Positions 19,757 to 30,604 of a stretch of 64,000 nt of DNA are shown one piece after another (positions within the stretch are counted from its first letter, which is position 1; each line of letters opens with the position of its first letter). The position numbers and the translations under genes were made by a program. The stretch covers positions 3,716,390 to 3,780,389 of the forward strand of contig NZ_CM001857.1 of the NCBI RefSeq assembly GCF_000400505.1, written 5' to 3'. Under the pieces are notes generated by a model. It made no database searches and was not told the origin of the DNA. It worked only from the letters and a program-made list of their open reading frames with translations. This DNA comes from Musicola paradisiaca NCPPB 2511 (GTDB taxonomy: Bacteria > Pseudomonadota > Gammaproteobacteria > Enterobacterales > Enterobacteriaceae).

Positions 19757-22036
19757 TTACAGCGGTTCGGTCTGCGCCTCGACCACCGCCAGCGCCACCA
19801 TGTTGACAATACGCCGTACCGAGGCAATCGGCGTCAGGATATGAACCGGCTTGGCAATTCCCATCAGTACCGGCCCGACAGTGACGCCTTCAGCAGAGGA
19901 TACGCGCAACAGGTTGTAGCTGATACGCGCCGATTCCATGTTCGGCATAATCAGAATATTGGCGGCGCCTTTCAGCGGGCTATCCGGCATCTGTTCGCGA
20001 CGAATCGCTTCCACCAGCGCGGCATCGCCATGCATTTCGCCGTCTATTTGTAATTCCGGCGCCGACTGGTTCACCAGCGTCAGCGTGGCGCGCATTTTTT
20101 GTGCGCTCGGCGAGTCTGACGTACCAAAACTGGAGTGGGACAACAGCGCCACTTTCGGTTCAATACCAAAACGACGCACGGTATGCGCCGCCATCAGCAC
20201 GATCTCGGCCAGTTGCTCCGGCGTCGGATCCGCATTGACGTAAGTATCGGCAATAAAGGTATTACCGCTTGGCAACAACAGCGCGTTCATAGCGCCGGCG
20301 ACCTGCACACCATCACGATAACCGAAGACTTTTTCCACCACGCCGAAATGTTCTTCATAGTTGCCGACAGTGCCGCAAATCAGCGCATCCGCCTCACCGC
20401 GGTGAACCATGATTGCGCCTATCAACGTCAGATTGGCGCGCATTTCGCGCTGCGCCTGTTCCTGAGATACGCCGCGACGTTTCATGATCTCGAAATATTC
20501 CGTCCAGTAGGCTTTAAAACGCGGATCCGATTCGTTATTAACCACCTCGAAATCTTTACCGATGCTGATCTGCAATCCCAATTTTTGAATGCGCTTCTCA
20601 ATCACGCTCGGCCGGCCAATCAACACCGGGAATGCCAGCCCCAGCGATACCAACTCCTGTGTGGCATGCAGCACGCGCGGATCTTCCCCTTCCGCCAGCA
20701 CCACACGTTTCGGCTCGGTACGTGCCTGGGAGAAAACCGGCTTCATGAACAGATTGGTTTTATAAACAAACTGCGTCAGCTTCTCGGTGTAATCATCTAA
20801 ATTTTCGATTGGGCGCGTCGCAACGCCAGAATCCATCGCCGCTTTGGCCACCGCAGGCGCAATCTTGATGATCAACCGAGGATCAAACGGTTTAGGGATC
20901 AGATACTCCGGCCCGAAAGAGAGATCCTGATCGCCATAGGCGGATGCCACGACGTCGCTTTGTTCCGCTAGCGCCAAATCGGCAATGGCGTGCACGCAAG
21001 CCAGTTTCATCTCTTCGTTGATGGTGGTGGCGCCCACATCCAGCGCGCCGCGGAAAATGAAGGGGAAACACAATACGTTGTTGACCTGATTCGGATAATC
21101 GGAACGACCGGTGCACACAATCGCATCCGGACGCACCGCTTTCACCAATGGCGGCAGAATTTCAGGCTCCGGGTTGGCTAGCGCCATAATCAGCGGATGC
21201 GGCGCCATGGTTTTCACCATCTCCTGAGTCAGTACGCCCGGCCCGGAACAGCCCAGAAAAATATCCGCGTCAGGAATCACTTCCGCCAGCGAGCGACGAC
21301 CATCATCGTCAATGGCGTAGACCGCCTTGGTTTCCGCCATATTGGCCTCACGGCCTTTATAAATGACGCCGCGGGAATCGCACACCACGATGTTTTCCCG
21401 TTTCAGGCCCAAAGCCACCAACAAATTCAGACAGGCGATCGACGCCGCACCAGCACCAGACACCACCAGGCGCACATCGCCAATCTGTTTTTCCACCACG
21501 CGCAAACCATTCAACACCGCAGCGGTACAAATAATGGCGGTACCGTGCTGGTCATCGTGGAACACCGGAATTTTCATGCGTTCACGCAATTTCTGTTCGA
21601 TATAAAAGCACTCCGGCGCCTTGATATCCTCCAGATTGATCCCACCGAAAGTCGGCTCCAGCGCGGCGATCACATCAATCAGCTTGTCCGGATCCTGCTC
21701 ATCAACCTCAATGTCGAATACATCGACGCCGGAAAATTTCTTGAACAGTACGCCTTTGCCTTCCATTACCGGTTTACCGGCCAGCGCGCCGATATTCCCC
21801 AGCCCAAGTACCGCCGTACCGTTGGAAATGACCGCTACCAGATTTCCCCGGGCGGTATATTTATACGCCGCCAGCGGATCCTCGGCGATTTCCAAACAAG
21901 GCGCCGCTACGCCTGGAGAATATGCCAGCGCGAGATCACGCTGCGTTGCCAGCGGTTTGGTTGGAGATACCTGGATCTTTCCCGGCACCGGATATTGATG
22001 AAAATCCAGCGCGCTTTGTTTCAGTTGTTCATCCAT
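19757..22036 (-). CDS. maeB: NADP-dependent malic enzyme, MaeB type
   Basis: Oxidatively decarboxylates malate to pyruvate with NADPH production. 759 residues: an N-terminal malic enzyme half (to about 430) with [17 protein letters not shown], the NAD(P)-binding [13 protein letters not shown] and CSGPGVLT, and a C-terminal half like phosphotransacetylase (from about 445, [44 protein letters not shown]) that regulates by acetyl-CoA in E. coli rather than acting as an acyltransferase. Single-gene unit, ATG at 22036. Confidence 0.97.
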   Translation of the reverse strand: MDEQLKQSALDFHQYPVPGKIQVSPTKPLATQRDLALAYSPGVAAPCLEIAEDPLAAYKYTARGNLVAVISNGTAVLGLGNIGALAGKPVMEGKGVLFKKFSGVDVFDIEVDEQDPDKLIDVIAALEPTFGGINLEDIKAPECFYIEQKLRERMKIPVFHDDQHGTAIICTAAVLNGLRVVEKQIGDVRLVVSGAGAASIACLNLLVALGLKRENIVVCDSRGVIYKGREANMAETKAVYAIDDDGRRSLAEVIPDADIFLGCSGPGVLTQEMVKTMAPHPLIMALANPEPEILPPLVKAVRPDAIVCTGRSDYPNQVNNVLCFPFIFRGALDVGATTINEEMKLACVHAIADLALAEQSDVVASAYGDQDLSFGPEYLIPKPFDPRLIIKIAPAVAKAAMDSGVATRPIENLDDYTEKLTQFVYKTNLFMKPVFSQARTEPKRVVLAEGEDPRVLHATQELVSLGLAFPVLIGRPSVIEKRIQKLGLQISIGKDFEVVNNESDPRFKAYWTEYFEIMKRRGVSQEQAQREMRANLTLIGAIMVHRGEADALICGTVGNYEEHFGVVEKVFGYRDGVQVAGAMNALLLPSGNTFIADTYVNADPTPEQLAEIVLMAAHTVRRFGIEPKVALLSHSSFGTSDSPSAQKMRATLTLVNQSAPELQIDGEMHGDAALVEAIRREQMPDSPLKGAANILIMPNMESARISYNLLRVSSAEGVTVGPVLMGIAKPVHILTPIASVRRIVNMVALAVVEAQTEPL

Positions 22037-22434
22037 CGCGTATTACCTTGTCTCTGTTTTGTTGTGTAGGGTAGACCGCTCATTCAGGCCGGGCCCGCCA
22101 TGATTTGCCTGCACGATGAACCATGGCGGACTCAACTCAAATGTTTGCTTTTTGTTGATTTAGGGAGAATTACAGAATCTTAAGCCGAAAACTGTTTAAT
22201 ATCGTTACGTAACAAGTCTTAAAACAGCCAGTAACTCTTAACTTAATGAATTATAAAAGATAATAAAAAATGAATAATGACCAGAGAGAATATGGTTCGC
22301 AAAAAAATAGCAGTAACACTTGAGTTAAAGTCCATGGCAAATATGCTGCTGGCACGGCTAAGCCTCTTTCTAGGCTCTGAGCCTTATATTAGCAAATAAA
22401 CCGATGCCCCGCCCCGTACCCCAACGATATTTAT
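22037..22434. other. maeB upstream intergenic region
   Basis: About 400 bp, AT-rich, between the maeB start and the nudK terminator. It presumably contains the maeB promoter; no gene, clear operator or RNA was recognised. A short imperfect hairpin lies near 22354-22392. Confidence 0.5.
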
Positions 22435-22463
22435 AAAAAACGAGCAACCTGTCACTGTTGCTC
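22435..22463 (-). terminator. Intrinsic terminator after nudK
   Basis: Minus-strand stem GAGCAAC / GTTGCTC with an 8-base loop, followed by a T-rich run (complement of the A tract at 22435-22440). It lies 32 bp after the nudK stop. Confidence 0.88.
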
Positions 22464-22494
22464 ATTCATTATTTTTACCAAATATATCAATCAA

Positions 22495-23070
22495 TTACTC
22501 AAACCATCCTTGTATCCTGGCATGCTGCAACAGCATAATGGTTTTCCCATCGCGAATCCGACCGTCGCCAACCATCCTCATGGCTTCGATAAAGGGTATC
22601 TCCAGCACTTCAATATCCTCGTCCTCTATGCCGCCACCATCATTTTCCCGCTGCAAATCGTCATACTCCGCCGCAAAGAAATGGATCAACTCCGTCACAC
22701 CACCGGGGGACATATAGGCCTCAAACAGCTTTTCCACTTTACCGATCGTATAGCCGGTTTCCTCAATAGCTTCATTGCGAATACACTGTTCCGGACTCTG
22801 GTTATCCAACAACCCCGCGCACGCCTCCAGCAACATACCGCTTTCATTACCATTCAGATAAGTCGGCATACGGAATTGGCGAGTCAACACCACTGTTCCC
22901 CGGGCTCGGTTGTATAACAGAATGGTCGCACCATTTCCCCGATCATAAACTTCACGCATCTGGCGTACAGTTCCACCCGTTTTTCTTTTTAGATCAAATA
23001 CATATTTATGAAGAACAAACCAGTGATCCGATAACAGCTTCTTTTCAATAATTTTGATAGGTGACAACAT
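22495..23070 (-). CDS. nudK: GDP-mannose pyrophosphatase NudK
   Basis: Nudix hydrolase of 191 residues that splits GDP-mannose to GMP and mannose-1-phosphate in E. coli. The Nudix region is [26 protein letters not shown], followed by the NudK-specific [18 protein letters not shown]. The first conserved Glu of the Nudix box (GX5E) is Ser here, while the metal-binding EAIEETG is intact, so activity is likely kept. Start ATG at 23070 matches the family ([18 protein letters not shown]). Cytoplasmic, single gene. Confidence 0.93.
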   Translation of the reverse strand: MLSPIKIIEKKLLSDHWFVLHKYVFDLKRKTGGTVRQMREVYDRGNGATILLYNRARGTVVLTRQFRMPTYLNGNESGMLLEACAGLLDNQSPEQCIRNEAIEETGYTIGKVEKLFEAYMSPGGVTELIHFFAAEYDDLQRENDGGGIEDEDIEVLEIPFIEAMRMVGDGRIRDGKTIMLLQHARIQGWFE

Positions 23071-23172
23071 GATCGAACCCTGCGTGATGAATAAACAACG
23101 TCAAATAATAGGGTGGGGTCGAAGGGAATGCACGAAATAGCGGATAGATATGCGGCAAAAGCCGGGAAGGCA

Positions 23173-24411
23173 CTACCTTCCCAGCAGAGTATCCACCAAC
23201 AGATAAAGATTGAGGGCGATAACTACGCAGACAATGATTCTGCCAATATTCTGCACCAAACGGCTGTTCACCAGCCCCCCCATCAGTTCACGATTGCCGG
23301 TAAACGCTAACAACGGGATTAGCGCCAGCGCAATACCGAAGCTCAGAAGAACCTGACTCAGTACCAGAACTCGCGTCGGATCCATTCCAAACATAATCAC
23401 GATGAATGAAGGCAGCATAGTGACAATGCGACGTACCCATAACGGAATGCTGAACCGGACAAATCCCTGCATCACTACCTGGCCGGCCAACGTTCCTACC
23501 ACGGTGGAGGAAAGACCGGCGACAACCAGGCTCAATCCGAACATAGTAGCGGCAGCCTGGCCAAGCAGAGGTTTCAACGTCAGATAGGCTTGTTCAAGCT
23601 CGGCAACAGAAGCATTACCGCTAAAATGGAACGCCGCGGCGGCGGTCGCCATCATCGCCAGGTTGACAAAGCCGGCGATTGTCATCGCCACAGCCACATC
23701 GACTTTAGTGGCTGCATAACGCTCCGCATGCGTATCGCTGCTTTTTTGCTGTGTTAACGACGAATGCAGGTAGATAACGTGAGGCATAATAGTTGCCCCC
23801 AACACCCCCGCCGCCAGCATTACAGCATCGGACGACGGCAGATTGGGGATCGCCATTCCTTTCGCTAACGGCGCCAATTGCGGGCTGGAGAAAATCAGTT
23901 CGACGATATACGCCGCCGCGACAAACATCAGCAACCCGCCGATCACCATCTCGAGAGGCTTCTGGCCGCGTTGTTGCAGCGTGAGGATGAGAAAGGTTGC
24001 AATACCGGTCAGAATCGCGCCTTCCAGCAGCGAAATACCCAGCAATAATTTGAACCCCACCGCAGCGCCGATAAACTCCGCCAGATCGGTCGCCATGGCG
24101 ATGATCTCTGCCTGAACCCAGTAAAACCAGACTGCAGGGCGAGGAAAACGATCTCGGATGTGTTCCGCCAGGTTTTTCCCGGTAGCGATACCGAGCTTGG
24201 CGGAAAGCAACTGAATGAGCATAGCCATTAAATTCGCCCAAACGACAACCCACAGCAACTGGTAGCCATAAGCAGCACCAGATTGAATATTGGTGGCGAA
24301 ATTACCGGGATCGATATAACCGATCGCCGCGATAAAGGCCGGCCCCATCAATGAAAGCTTAAGCTTTCTCGATGTACGGCTGACTGATTCCACTACACGA
24401 CTCCCCGGCAT
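23173..24411 (-). CDS. mntH: Proton-dependent manganese transporter MntH (NRAMP)
   Basis: Inner-membrane Mn(II)/proton symporter. The metal-site motif DPGNFATN is near residue 33 and the second-site [11 protein letters not shown] is in helix 6; 412 residues and 11 helices match the family. Start at ATG 24411 ([10 protein letters not shown]). A perfect 7-1-7 Fur site lies about 46 bp upstream, so iron control is expected, as in E. coli where MntR also acts; no clear MntR box was seen. Confidence 0.96.
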   Translation of the reverse strand: MPGSRVVESVSRTSRKLKLSLMGPAFIAAIGYIDPGNFATNIQSGAAYGYQLLWVVVWANLMAMLIQLLSAKLGIATGKNLAEHIRDRFPRPAVWFYWVQAEIIAMATDLAEFIGAAVGFKLLLGISLLEGAILTGIATFLILTLQQRGQKPLEMVIGGLLMFVAAAYIVELIFSSPQLAPLAKGMAIPNLPSSDAVMLAAGVLGATIMPHVIYLHSSLTQQKSSDTHAERYAATKVDVAVAMTIAGFVNLAMMATAAAAFHFSGNASVAELEQAYLTLKPLLGQAAATMFGLSLVVAGLSSTVVGTLAGQVVMQGFVRFSIPLWVRRIVTMLPSFIVIMFGMDPTRVLVLSQVLLSFGIALALIPLLAFTGNRELMGGLVNSRLVQNIGRIIVCVVIALNLYLLVDTLLGR

Positions 24412-24456
24412 ATAAGTAACCCTTCTAACACTGATATTTTGCTACTCTCACAAAAA

Positions 24457-24471
24457 TGATAATGATTATCA
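24457..24471 (-). promoter_or_regulatory. Fur box upstream of mntH
   Basis: TGATAATGATTATCA, a perfect match to the 7-1-7 inverted repeat consensus for Fur, 46-60 bp before the mntH start codon. Confidence 0.85.
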
Positions 24472-24746
24472 AGTGCATTTAGAGTGGTAAAAATGATTAT
24501 TTCGATAGGCAAAGACGATGAAGCACGTATCCAATAAATGTATAACTTTTATTGCTCAGACATTAACAAAATATAAACAAAAAAAGCAACCAATCCCTGA
24601 TGACGTTAACGAAACATTCAATATGTTACCAAAATGATATTTTTCATTATATATCAATGAAATAAAAATATTAGAAACCTGCAGTGGGGCCAGAAAACGC
24701 TTGAAGGGAAGAAACAATGCAAGAAAAAGAAACAACATGAGGGGGA

Positions 24747-24781
24747 AAAGACCTCCGGAACTGGTCAAACGAGTTCCGGAG
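24747..24781 (-). terminator. Intrinsic terminator after grpE
   Basis: Minus-strand 10-bp stem CTCCGGAACT / AGTTCCGGAG with a 9-base loop, followed by GTCTTTTCC. It lies 17 bp beyond the grpE stop. Confidence 0.88.
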
Positions 24782-24797
24782 AGAAAGTCAGATGAGA

Positions 24798-25385
24798 TTA
24801 TTCTTTAGCTTTTGAAACGGCGACCATCGCCGGGCGTAGCAGCCGACCGTTCAGCGTATACCCTTTTTGCATCACCAACATGACATGGTTCGGCTGATGT
24901 TCAGCCGATTCCATCATGGTCATCGCCTGATGCACTTCCGGATTAAACGGTACGTTTACATCGGCGACAACCTCAATGCCAAATTTGCGAACAGCAGACA
25001 GCATCGACTTCAATGTCAGCTCCACGCCTTCGATCGTGGATGCCTGCGCCTCGCTGGATTTGTCGGCCATTTCCAACGCACGTTCCAGATTATCAATCAC
25101 CGGCAACATTTCTCCGGCAAATTTCTCCAACGCAAACTTATGCGCCTTCTCAACATCCAGTTCAGAACGGCGACGAACGTTTTCCATTTCAGCACGAACA
25201 CGCAGTACGGTTTCACGCTCACGTTGCTGAACTTCATCCAGTTGCGCTTCCAGTTCGGCGATACGCTCATCACGCGAGTCAGCCACTTCCGTCGTCTCTG
25301 GCATCGTATCCGTTTGCTGGCTTTGTGCCGTATCCTTCTGATCCAAGACTTGCTCGTCAGGCGACTTCTGTTCTTTACTACTCAT
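24798..25385 (-). CDS. grpE: Nucleotide exchange factor GrpE
   Basis: DnaK co-chaperone that releases ADP. 195 residues from ATG 25385 ([12 protein letters not shown]), with GGAGAA upstream; a longer frame to 25412 lacks homology. A long N-terminal coiled coil (about 40-110, [36 protein letters not shown]) precedes the C-terminal beta domain ([35 protein letters not shown]). Divergent from nadK, with a heat-shock promoter directly upstream. Confidence 0.97.
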   Translation of the reverse strand: MSSKEQKSPDEQVLDQKDTAQSQQTDTMPETTEVADSRDERIAELEAQLDEVQQRERETVLRVRAEMENVRRRSELDVEKAHKFALEKFAGEMLPVIDNLERALEMADKSSEAQASTIEGVELTLKSMLSAVRKFGIEVVADVNVPFNPEVHQAMTMMESAEHQPNHVMLVMQKGYTLNGRLLRPAMVAVSKAKE

Positions 25386-25427
25386 GAAATTCTCCGCGGT
25401 TTTCGCATTCATCTCGCTAGTTCGCTT

Positions 25428-25457
25428 ATTATGGGGATCAAAACCGGGGTTTCAAGG
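25428..25457 (-). promoter_or_regulatory. Sigma-32 heat-shock promoter of grpE
   Basis: Minus strand reads CCTTGAAA, 13 bases, then CCCCATAA, matching the sigma-32 consensus (CTTGAAA and CCCCATnT). It lies about 45 bp before the grpE start. Confidence 0.87.
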
Positions 25458-25527
25458 GAACTACTCACATATTGTTGGCCCGAAAACAGGGAGCGGCAGG
25501 CGTTCCCGTAAAGGATGAACCATCCCA

Positions 25528-26406
25528 ATGAACAGAGCGTTTAACTGCATCGGTATCGTCGGCCATCCGCGCCATCCCACAGCACTGACTACTCACGAAA
25601 TGCTGTACCACTGGCTGAGCGCCAAAGGTTACGACGTTATTGTTGACGAACAGGTCGCACAGGAGCTTAAGCTTCAGGGGGCCATGACCGGAAATCTGTC
25701 CGAGATAGGCCAGCAGGCCGATCTTGCTGTGGTCGTTGGCGGAGACGGCAATATGCTGGGCGCAGCGCGCGTGCTTTCCCGCCACAATATCAGCGTCATC
25801 GGTGTCAATCGCGGCAACCTCGGTTTTCTTACCGATCTTGACCCCGACCATACTCAACAGCAACTTAGCGACGTGCTGGACGGCCGCTATCTCTGTGAGA
25901 GCCGATTCATGCTGGAAGCTGAAATCTGCCGATCAAACCACCCCAACAGTAGCAGTACCGCCATTAACGAGGTGGTTTTGCATCCTGGTAAAGTGGCGCA
26001 CATGATTGAATTCGAAGTCTATATAGACGATCGATTCGCTTTTTCTCAGCGATCCGACGGGCTGATCATTTCGACGCCAACGGGTTCCACCGCCTACTCG
26101 CTATCCGGTGGCGGCCCGATTCTGACTCCATCGCTGGATGCCATCGCGCTGGTTCCGATGTTTCCCCATACGTTGTCATCCAGACCCTTGGTGATTAACA
26201 GCAGCAGTACCATTCGTCTCAAATTCTCTCATATCACCCAAGATCTTGAACTCAGTTGCGATAGCCAGATCGCCCTGCCGATTCAGGAAGGTGAAGAGGT
26301 TCTGATCCGTCGCAGCGAACATCATTTGAACTTGATACACCCAGAAAATTATAATTATTTCAATACATTGAGTAGCAAACTGGGCTGGTCGAAAAAATTA
26401 TTCTGA
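25528..26406 (+). CDS. nadK: NAD kinase
   Basis: Phosphorylates NAD to NADP. 292 residues, full length. The catalytic/nucleotide motif GGDGN is at 71-75, [10 protein letters not shown] follows, and the conserved glycine-rich [14 protein letters not shown] is present; near identical throughout to E. coli NadK. ATG 25528 preceded by AAGGATG. It is divergent from grpE and upstream of recN, the conserved order. Confidence 0.97.
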   Translation: MNRAFNCIGIVGHPRHPTALTTHEMLYHWLSAKGYDVIVDEQVAQELKLQGAMTGNLSEIGQQADLAVVVGGDGNMLGAARVLSRHNISVIGVNRGNLGFLTDLDPDHTQQQLSDVLDGRYLCESRFMLEAEICRSNHPNSSSTAINEVVLHPGKVAHMIEFEVYIDDRFAFSQRSDGLIISTPTGSTAYSLSGGGPILTPSLDAIALVPMFPHTLSSRPLVINSSSTIRLKFSHITQDLELSCDSQIALPIQEGEEVLIRRSEHHLNLIHPENYNYFNTLSSKLGWSKKLF

Positions 26407-26426
26407 AAACGGTTCATCCTACTTTA

Positions 26427-26464
26427 CTGTATAAAAAACCAGTTTATACTGTATGCAACAACAG
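26427..26464 (+). promoter_or_regulatory. Two LexA boxes of recN
   Basis: CTGTATAAAAAACCAG (26427-26442) and CTGTATGCAACAACAG (26449-26464), both CTG-N10-CAG, placed 26-63 bp before the recN start as in E. coli. Confidence 0.93.
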
Positions 26465-26489
26465 GTGTTGTTACATACAGGATACAATC

Positions 26490-28151
26490 ATGCTGGCGCA
26501 ACTCACTATCAGTAACTTCGCGATCGTTCGCGAACTGGAAATCGATTTTCAGACAGGTATGAGCGTAATTACCGGCGAGACCGGTGCAGGGAAATCTATC
26601 GCTATCGACGCACTGGGGCTTTGCCTCGGAAACCGATCCGACGCCAGCATGATTCGCCCAGGCGCTGCCAGAGCGGACATCTGTGCCCGCTTTGCTCTTT
26701 CGGACACACCTGCCGCACTGAAATGGCTGGAGCACAATCAGTTGGATGACAACAACGAATGCCTGCTCAGAAGAGTCATCAGCGCCGATGGACGTTCCCG
26801 CGCATTCATCAACGGCACCGCCGTCCCGCTTTCGCAATTGCGGGAATTGGGGCAACACCTGATCCAGGTGCACGGCCAACACGCCCACCAACAGTTGCTC
26901 AAACCCGATCATCAGCGTCAACTGCTCGACGCCTATGCCGACGATCCTCAATTGCTGTCCGCTATGCGTCAAATCTGGCAGCAATGGCACCAGAGCTGCC
27001 GGGAGCTGGCCCAGCATCAACAATCCATGTTCGAACGCGAAGCCCGCCGGGAACTGCTGCAATATCAGCTAAAAGAACTCAATGAATTTGCTCCACAAAT
27101 CGGCGAATACGAACAAATTGATATCGAGTACAAGCGGTTAGCCAATAGCGGGCAACTGATGTCGCTCAGCCAACAAGCCCTGCAGATACTGAGTGGAAAT
27201 GAAGACCAGAACATACTCGGCATGTTGCATAGTGCAAGCCATCAGCTATCTGAGTTGATCAGTATGGATAACCAACTTTCAGGCGTGTTCTCCCTTCTTG
27301 AAGAGGCCAGCATCCAGATCAGCGAAGCCAGCGACGAATTGAGACATTACTGCGATAGAATGGATCTCGATCCCAATCGGCTTTATGAACTTGAACAACG
27401 CCTGTCCCGCCAGATGTCGCTGGCACGGAAACATCACGTCCAGCCGGAAGAATTGCCCTCATTCCATCAACAACTGTTACAGGAACAGGAGCTGCTGGAA
27501 CAACAGGAAAATGATCACGAATCATTAAGTCAGACCGTACAGGAATATTACCAACAGGCACTGCATATGGCTGAGCAGCTCCACCAGCGCCGCAGCCAAT
27601 GCGCCAACGAGCTGGCGCAGCAGATTACGGAAAATATGCATGAACTGGCCATGCCGCATGGTCAATTCGCCATTGAAGTGGTCTTTACTCCGGAATCGCT
27701 TACCGCCAATGGCGCCGATCAGATCGAATTTTGTGTAACGACCAACCCAGGCCAACCGCATCAGTCCCTTGCCAAAGTTGCCTCTGGTGGCGAGCTGTCA
27801 CGTATTGCATTAATTATCCAGGTTATTACTGCCCAAAAAATGGATACACCCGCACTGATCTTCGACGAAGTAGATGTAGGCATCAGCGGACCAACTGCGG
27901 CGATTGTGGGTAGGATGCTGCGTCAATTAGGTCAATCAACCCAGGTAATGTGTGTAACTCATTTACCGCAGGTTGCCGGTTGCGGCCATCACCACTATTT
28001 CGTCAGCAAACATACAGACGGCGCGATGACTGAGACACTCATGCAATCTCTGGATAAAAAGGCGCGTTTGCAAGAATTAGCCAGACTACTGGGAGGTTCT
28101 GCTGTAACCAAAAACACGCTGGCCAACGCGAAAGAATTACTAGCCGCATAA
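26490..28151 (+). CDS. recN: DNA repair protein RecN
   Basis: SMC-like ATPase for double-strand break repair, induced by the SOS response. 553 residues: Walker A GETGAGKS (29-36), two long coiled-coil arms (about 150-390, Gln/Leu/Glu-rich) around a central hinge, then the ABC signature [12 protein letters not shown], Walker [14 protein letters not shown] and the histidine switch VTHLPQVAG. Two LexA boxes precede it. Single-gene unit before bamE. Confidence 0.97.
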   Translation: MLAQLTISNFAIVRELEIDFQTGMSVITGETGAGKSIAIDALGLCLGNRSDASMIRPGAARADICARFALSDTPAALKWLEHNQLDDNNECLLRRVISADGRSRAFINGTAVPLSQLRELGQHLIQVHGQHAHQQLLKPDHQRQLLDAYADDPQLLSAMRQIWQQWHQSCRELAQHQQSMFEREARRELLQYQLKELNEFAPQIGEYEQIDIEYKRLANSGQLMSLSQQALQILSGNEDQNILGMLHSASHQLSELISMDNQLSGVFSLLEEASIQISEASDELRHYCDRMDLDPNRLYELEQRLSRQMSLARKHHVQPEELPSFHQQLLQEQELLEQQENDHESLSQTVQEYYQQALHMAEQLHQRRSQCANELAQQITENMHELAMPHGQFAIEVVFTPESLTANGADQIEFCVTTNPGQPHQSLAKVASGGELSRIALIIQVITAQKMDTPALIFDEVDVGISGPTAAIVGRMLRQLGQSTQVMCVTHLPQVAGCGHHHYFVSKHTDGAMTETLMQSLDKKARLQELARLLGGSAVTKNTLANAKELLAA

Positions 28152-28263
28152 TCAGGATTCAACTTTTTCGGGTTCACGGGGTCTTACGGATATCTTGCAG
28201 GTTTTCAAGTCAGGCAAGGTCTATTATCATCTGCAACCTATGCCCTTAAGGAATGTAATCACT

Positions 28264-28602
28264 ATGCGCTGTAAAACGCTGACTGCCGTCGCCACGGTAG
28301 TAGTTGTTATGTTAACCGCTGGCTGCTCTATGTTCGAACGTATAGTTTATCGGCCGGACATCAATCAGGGGAACTACCTGGCGTCAGCTGACGTTGCCAA
28401 AATTCATAATGGAATGACTAAACAACAGGTTGCCTACACACTGGGCACCCCGATGTTGCAGGATCCATTCGGGACTGACACCTGGTTCTATGTTTTCCGT
28501 CAACAACCAGGCCACGATGCCGTCAAACAGCAAACGCTGACTCTGACCTTCAACAGTCAGGGCGTTTTGACCAATATTGATAACAAGCCAGCATTACAAT
28601 AA
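28264..28602 (+). CDS. bamE: Outer-membrane assembly lipoprotein BamE (SmpA)
   Basis: Small lipoprotein of the BAM complex that inserts outer-membrane beta-barrels. Signal peptide ends in lipobox LTAGC (Cys20), then [18 protein letters not shown] and [36 protein letters not shown], the family core. Start ATG 28264 with AAGGAATG upstream, as in relatives; the frame extends to 28195 without homology. 112 residues. Converges with ratB on a shared terminator. Confidence 0.95.
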   Translation: MRCKTLTAVATVVVVMLTAGCSMFERIVYRPDINQGNYLASADVAKIHNGMTKQQVAYTLGTPMLQDPFGTDTWFYVFRQQPGHDAVKQQTLTLTFNSQGVLTNIDNKPALQ

Positions 28603-28640
28603 GACTGAATGAAATAGCACTTTCGTCCCGGCTGATGGAC

Positions 28641-28674
28641 AAAAAATAAGGCACATTACCGTGCCTTATTTTTT
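28641..28674. terminator. Bidirectional terminator between bamE and ratB
   Basis: Stem AATAAGGCAC / GTGCCTTATT with A tract on one side and T tract on the other, so it works in both directions. It overlaps the last codons of ratB. Confidence 0.92.
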
Positions 28675-28949
28675 GAACGCTCCGCTCGTTGACGACGTAG
28701 TTCTTTCGGGTCAGCCAATAATGGTCGATAAATCTCAACACGATCACCATCGCGCAATACATCGCCCAATTTGGCTGGCCGACTGAAAATACCGATCTTA
28801 TTGATATTAAGATCAATTTCAGGCCACAGCGCCAACACCCCAGAATTTCTGATAGCTAATTCTACCGAACTTCCCTCTTCCAAAGTCAGGGATCGCAAAT
28901 ACTGACGTTCCGGCAGAGCATAAACCACTTCAACATGGATTTCAGACAC
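28656..28949 (-). CDS. ratB: RatB, RnfH/UPF0125 ubiquitin-fold protein
   Basis: 97-residue protein of the RnfH family (beta-grasp fold), function unknown; pairs with rat[36 protein letters not shown] and [36 protein letters not shown] cover the family. GTG start at 28949 with GAGG upstream; it overlaps the ratA end by 8 bp. Confidence 0.92.
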   Translation of the reverse strand: MSEIHVEVVYALPERQYLRSLTLEEGSSVELAIRNSGVLALWPEIDLNINKIGIFSRPAKLGDVLRDGDRVEIYRPLLADPKELRRQRAERSKNKAR

Positions 28950-29376
28950 TATAAACCTCTTTAGCTCTCTGAGTGAACGCCTGAACCATATTGTTGGCTA
29001 ATTCCTTGAATACTTTACCAAATGCAAGCTCAATCAGGACGCTCTTGAATTCGAAATCAAGATGCAATTCAACCTTGCAGGCCTGGTCTCCAAGAGGAAT
29101 AAAACGCCAGTCTCCCGTCAACTGACGAAACGGACCATCAACCAATTGCATAGAAATACACTGGTTATTAGTCAATGCATTACGAGTCGTAAACGTCTTG
29201 CTGATCCCAGCTTTGGAAACATCAACTGCGGCTGTCATTTCTTCTGAAGAAGAAGAAAGAACGCGACTACCGACACATCCTGGCAAGAACTTCGGATAAG
29301 AGGGAACGTCATTGACTAATTTATACATCTGCTCCGCACTGAAGGGGACCAATGCTGAACGACTTATTTTGGGCAT
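28942..29376 (-). CDS. ratA: RatA, START-like ribosome association protein
   Basis: 144-residue START/polyketide cyclase-fold protein. E. coli RatA blocks 50S-30S association and has been described as a toxin; the fold is also the homologue of coenzyme Q-binding COQ10. [28 protein letters not shown] and [35 protein letters not shown] are family signatures. Operon with ratB, divergent from smpB. Confidence 0.93.
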   Translation of the reverse strand: MPKISRSALVPFSAEQMYKLVNDVPSYPKFLPGCVGSRVLSSSSEEMTAAVDVSKAGISKTFTTRNALTNNQCISMQLVDGPFRQLTGDWRFIPLGDQACKVELHLDFEFKSVLIELAFGKVFKELANNMVQAFTQRAKEVYSV

Positions 29377-29531
29377 ACCATTTTCCGTGAGTCATAAATC
29401 GCGCAAAATAATAGCACTATTGAGTAGCCAGACAAAAATTCTGCGAAGAACATCGCATCGATTCATTCAGAATGCGGCCGTATCATGACAGGGATTTCAT
29501 TCACCGCAGCAACCAGTATAATGACGGCACT

Positions 29532-30014
29532 ATGACAAAGAAAAAAGCATATAAACCCGGCTCTGCCACCATTGCACTCAATAAGCGTGCCCGCCACGAA
29601 TACTTCATAGAAGAAGAATTTGAGGCGGGCTTGTCCCTACAGGGGTGGGAAGTCAAATCCCTGCGAGCAGGCAAAGCCAATATCAGTGACAGTTATGTCA
29701 TGCTGCGCGATGGCGAAGCCTATCTATTTGGTGCAACATTCACACCGTTGCATGTAGCCTCCAGCCACGTAATCTGTGATCCAACACGTACACGTAAGCT
29801 CCTGCTAAACCAGCGTGAATTAGACTCACTGTACGGTAGAGTCAACCGTGAAGGTTATACAGTCGTCGCATTATCACTGTATTGGAAAAACGCCTGGTGC
29901 AAGGTCAAGATTGGCGTAGCCAAAGGGAAGAAAGAACACGACAAACGGGACGATATCAAAGAACGTGAATGGAAGTTGGATAAAGCGCGCATAATGAAAA
30001 ACGCCGCCCGCTAA
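29532..30014 (+). CDS. smpB: tmRNA-binding protein SmpB
   Basis: Partner of tmRNA in trans-translation, rescuing stalled ribosomes. 160 residues from ATG 29532 ([11 protein letters not shown]); the frame runs on upstream without homology. Core [38 protein letters not shown] and the basic C-terminal tail [26 protein letters not shown] are present. It precedes ssrA by 46 bp. Confidence 0.97.
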   Translation: MTKKKAYKPGSATIALNKRARHEYFIEEEFEAGLSLQGWEVKSLRAGKANISDSYVMLRDGEAYLFGATFTPLHVASSHVICDPTRTRKLLLNQRELDSLYGRVNREGYTVVALSLYWKNAWCKVKIGVAKGKKEHDKRDDIKEREWKLDKARIMKNAAR

Positions 30015-30060
30015 CGGTAGATTAGCGATCCATATCTCTGTTATAATAGCGAAATATCTT

Positions 30061-30424
30061 GGGGCTGATTCTGGATTCGACGGGATTCGCGAAACCCAAG
30101 GTGCATGCCGAGGGGCGGTTGGCCTCGTAAAAAGCCGCAAAAAAATAGTCGCAAACGACGAAACTTACGCAGTAGCAGCTTAATAACCTGCTTACAGCCC
30201 TCTCTCCCTAGCCTCCGCTCTTAGGACGGGGATCAAGAGAGGTCAAACCTAAAAGAGATCGCGTGGATGCCTTGCCTGGGGTTGAAGCGTTAAATCTAAT
30301 CAGGCTAGTTTGTTAGTGGCGTGTCTGTCCGCAGCTGGCAAGCGAATGTAAAGACCAGACTAAGCATGTAGTACCGACGGTGTAGGAATTTCGGACGCGG
30401 GTTCAACTCCCGCCAGCTCCACCA
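30061..30424 (+). ncRNA. ssrA: tmRNA (10Sa RNA)
   Basis: Transfer-messenger RNA that tags stalled polypeptides. GGGGCTGATTCTGGATTCGA start, tRNA-Ala-like ends with GGACGCGGGTTCAACTCCCG T arm and an encoded CCA. The resume frame GCAAACGACGAAACTTACGCAGTAGCAGCT-taa, read in pieces as Ala-Asn-Asp-Glu-Thr-Tyr-Ala-Val-Ala-Ala, gives tag ANDETYAVAA, differing from E. coli ANDENYALAA at two positions. Its 3' end is the integration site of the neighbouring island. Confidence 0.98.
30402..30424 (+). other. attL: ssrA 3'-end attachment site
   Basis: The last 23 bases of ssrA (T-arm 3' half to CCA) are repeated imperfectly at 36110-36130 (one substitution, two one-base deletions). A recombinase gene starts 180 bp downstream. 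ssrA 3' ends are well-known sites for P4-type integrases. Confidence 0.75.
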
Positions 30425-30459
30425 CTTTTTGTTCTATAGAACGCCAATGAAGTCCACTA

Positions 30460-30492
30460 AGCCCGCATGGCACAAGCCCTGCGGGCTTTTTT
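30460..30492 (+). terminator. ssrA terminator
   Basis: AGCCCGC / GCGGGCT stem with a 14-base loop and a six-T tail, 36 bp after ssrA. Similar sequence recurs at the right end of the island. Confidence 0.9.
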
Positions 30493-30538
30493 ACGTCTAT
30501 TAGGCGCTGTGGTGATCTTGTGGCTTCCACAACTTTTA

Positions 30539-30603
30539 GGTACCTTCTTAGGTACCCGAAAGGCAGGTACCCATCCAGCGGGTACCTAAATGATGGAGGT
30601 ACC
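30539..30603 (+). repeat. Five GGTACC iterons upstream of int
   Basis: GGTACC occurs at 30539, 30551, 30566, 30581 and 30598, spaced 12-17 bp, three of them within a longer TTAGGTACC or its complement. The last overlaps the int ribosome site region. Partial copies (GGTAC at 36036 and 36049) lie near the right end. Likely integrase arm-type sites or int operators (inference). Confidence 0.6.
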
Positions 30604-30604
30604 T

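Noticed and set aside
21197-22069. Long plus-strand frame (290 codons) opposite maeB
   Set aside because: It is antisense to a strongly conserved gene and has His/Arg-rich low-information composition typical of shadow frames.
24556-24768. Minus-strand 70-codon frame downstream of grpE
   Set aside because: Overlaps the grpE terminator and has no ribosome site.
28942-29376. ratA as a classical toxin-antitoxin system with ratB
   Set aside because: The pair is universally conserved in enterobacteria and is better seen as a housekeeping START-fold/ubiquitin-fold pair; not treated as an accessory toxin module.
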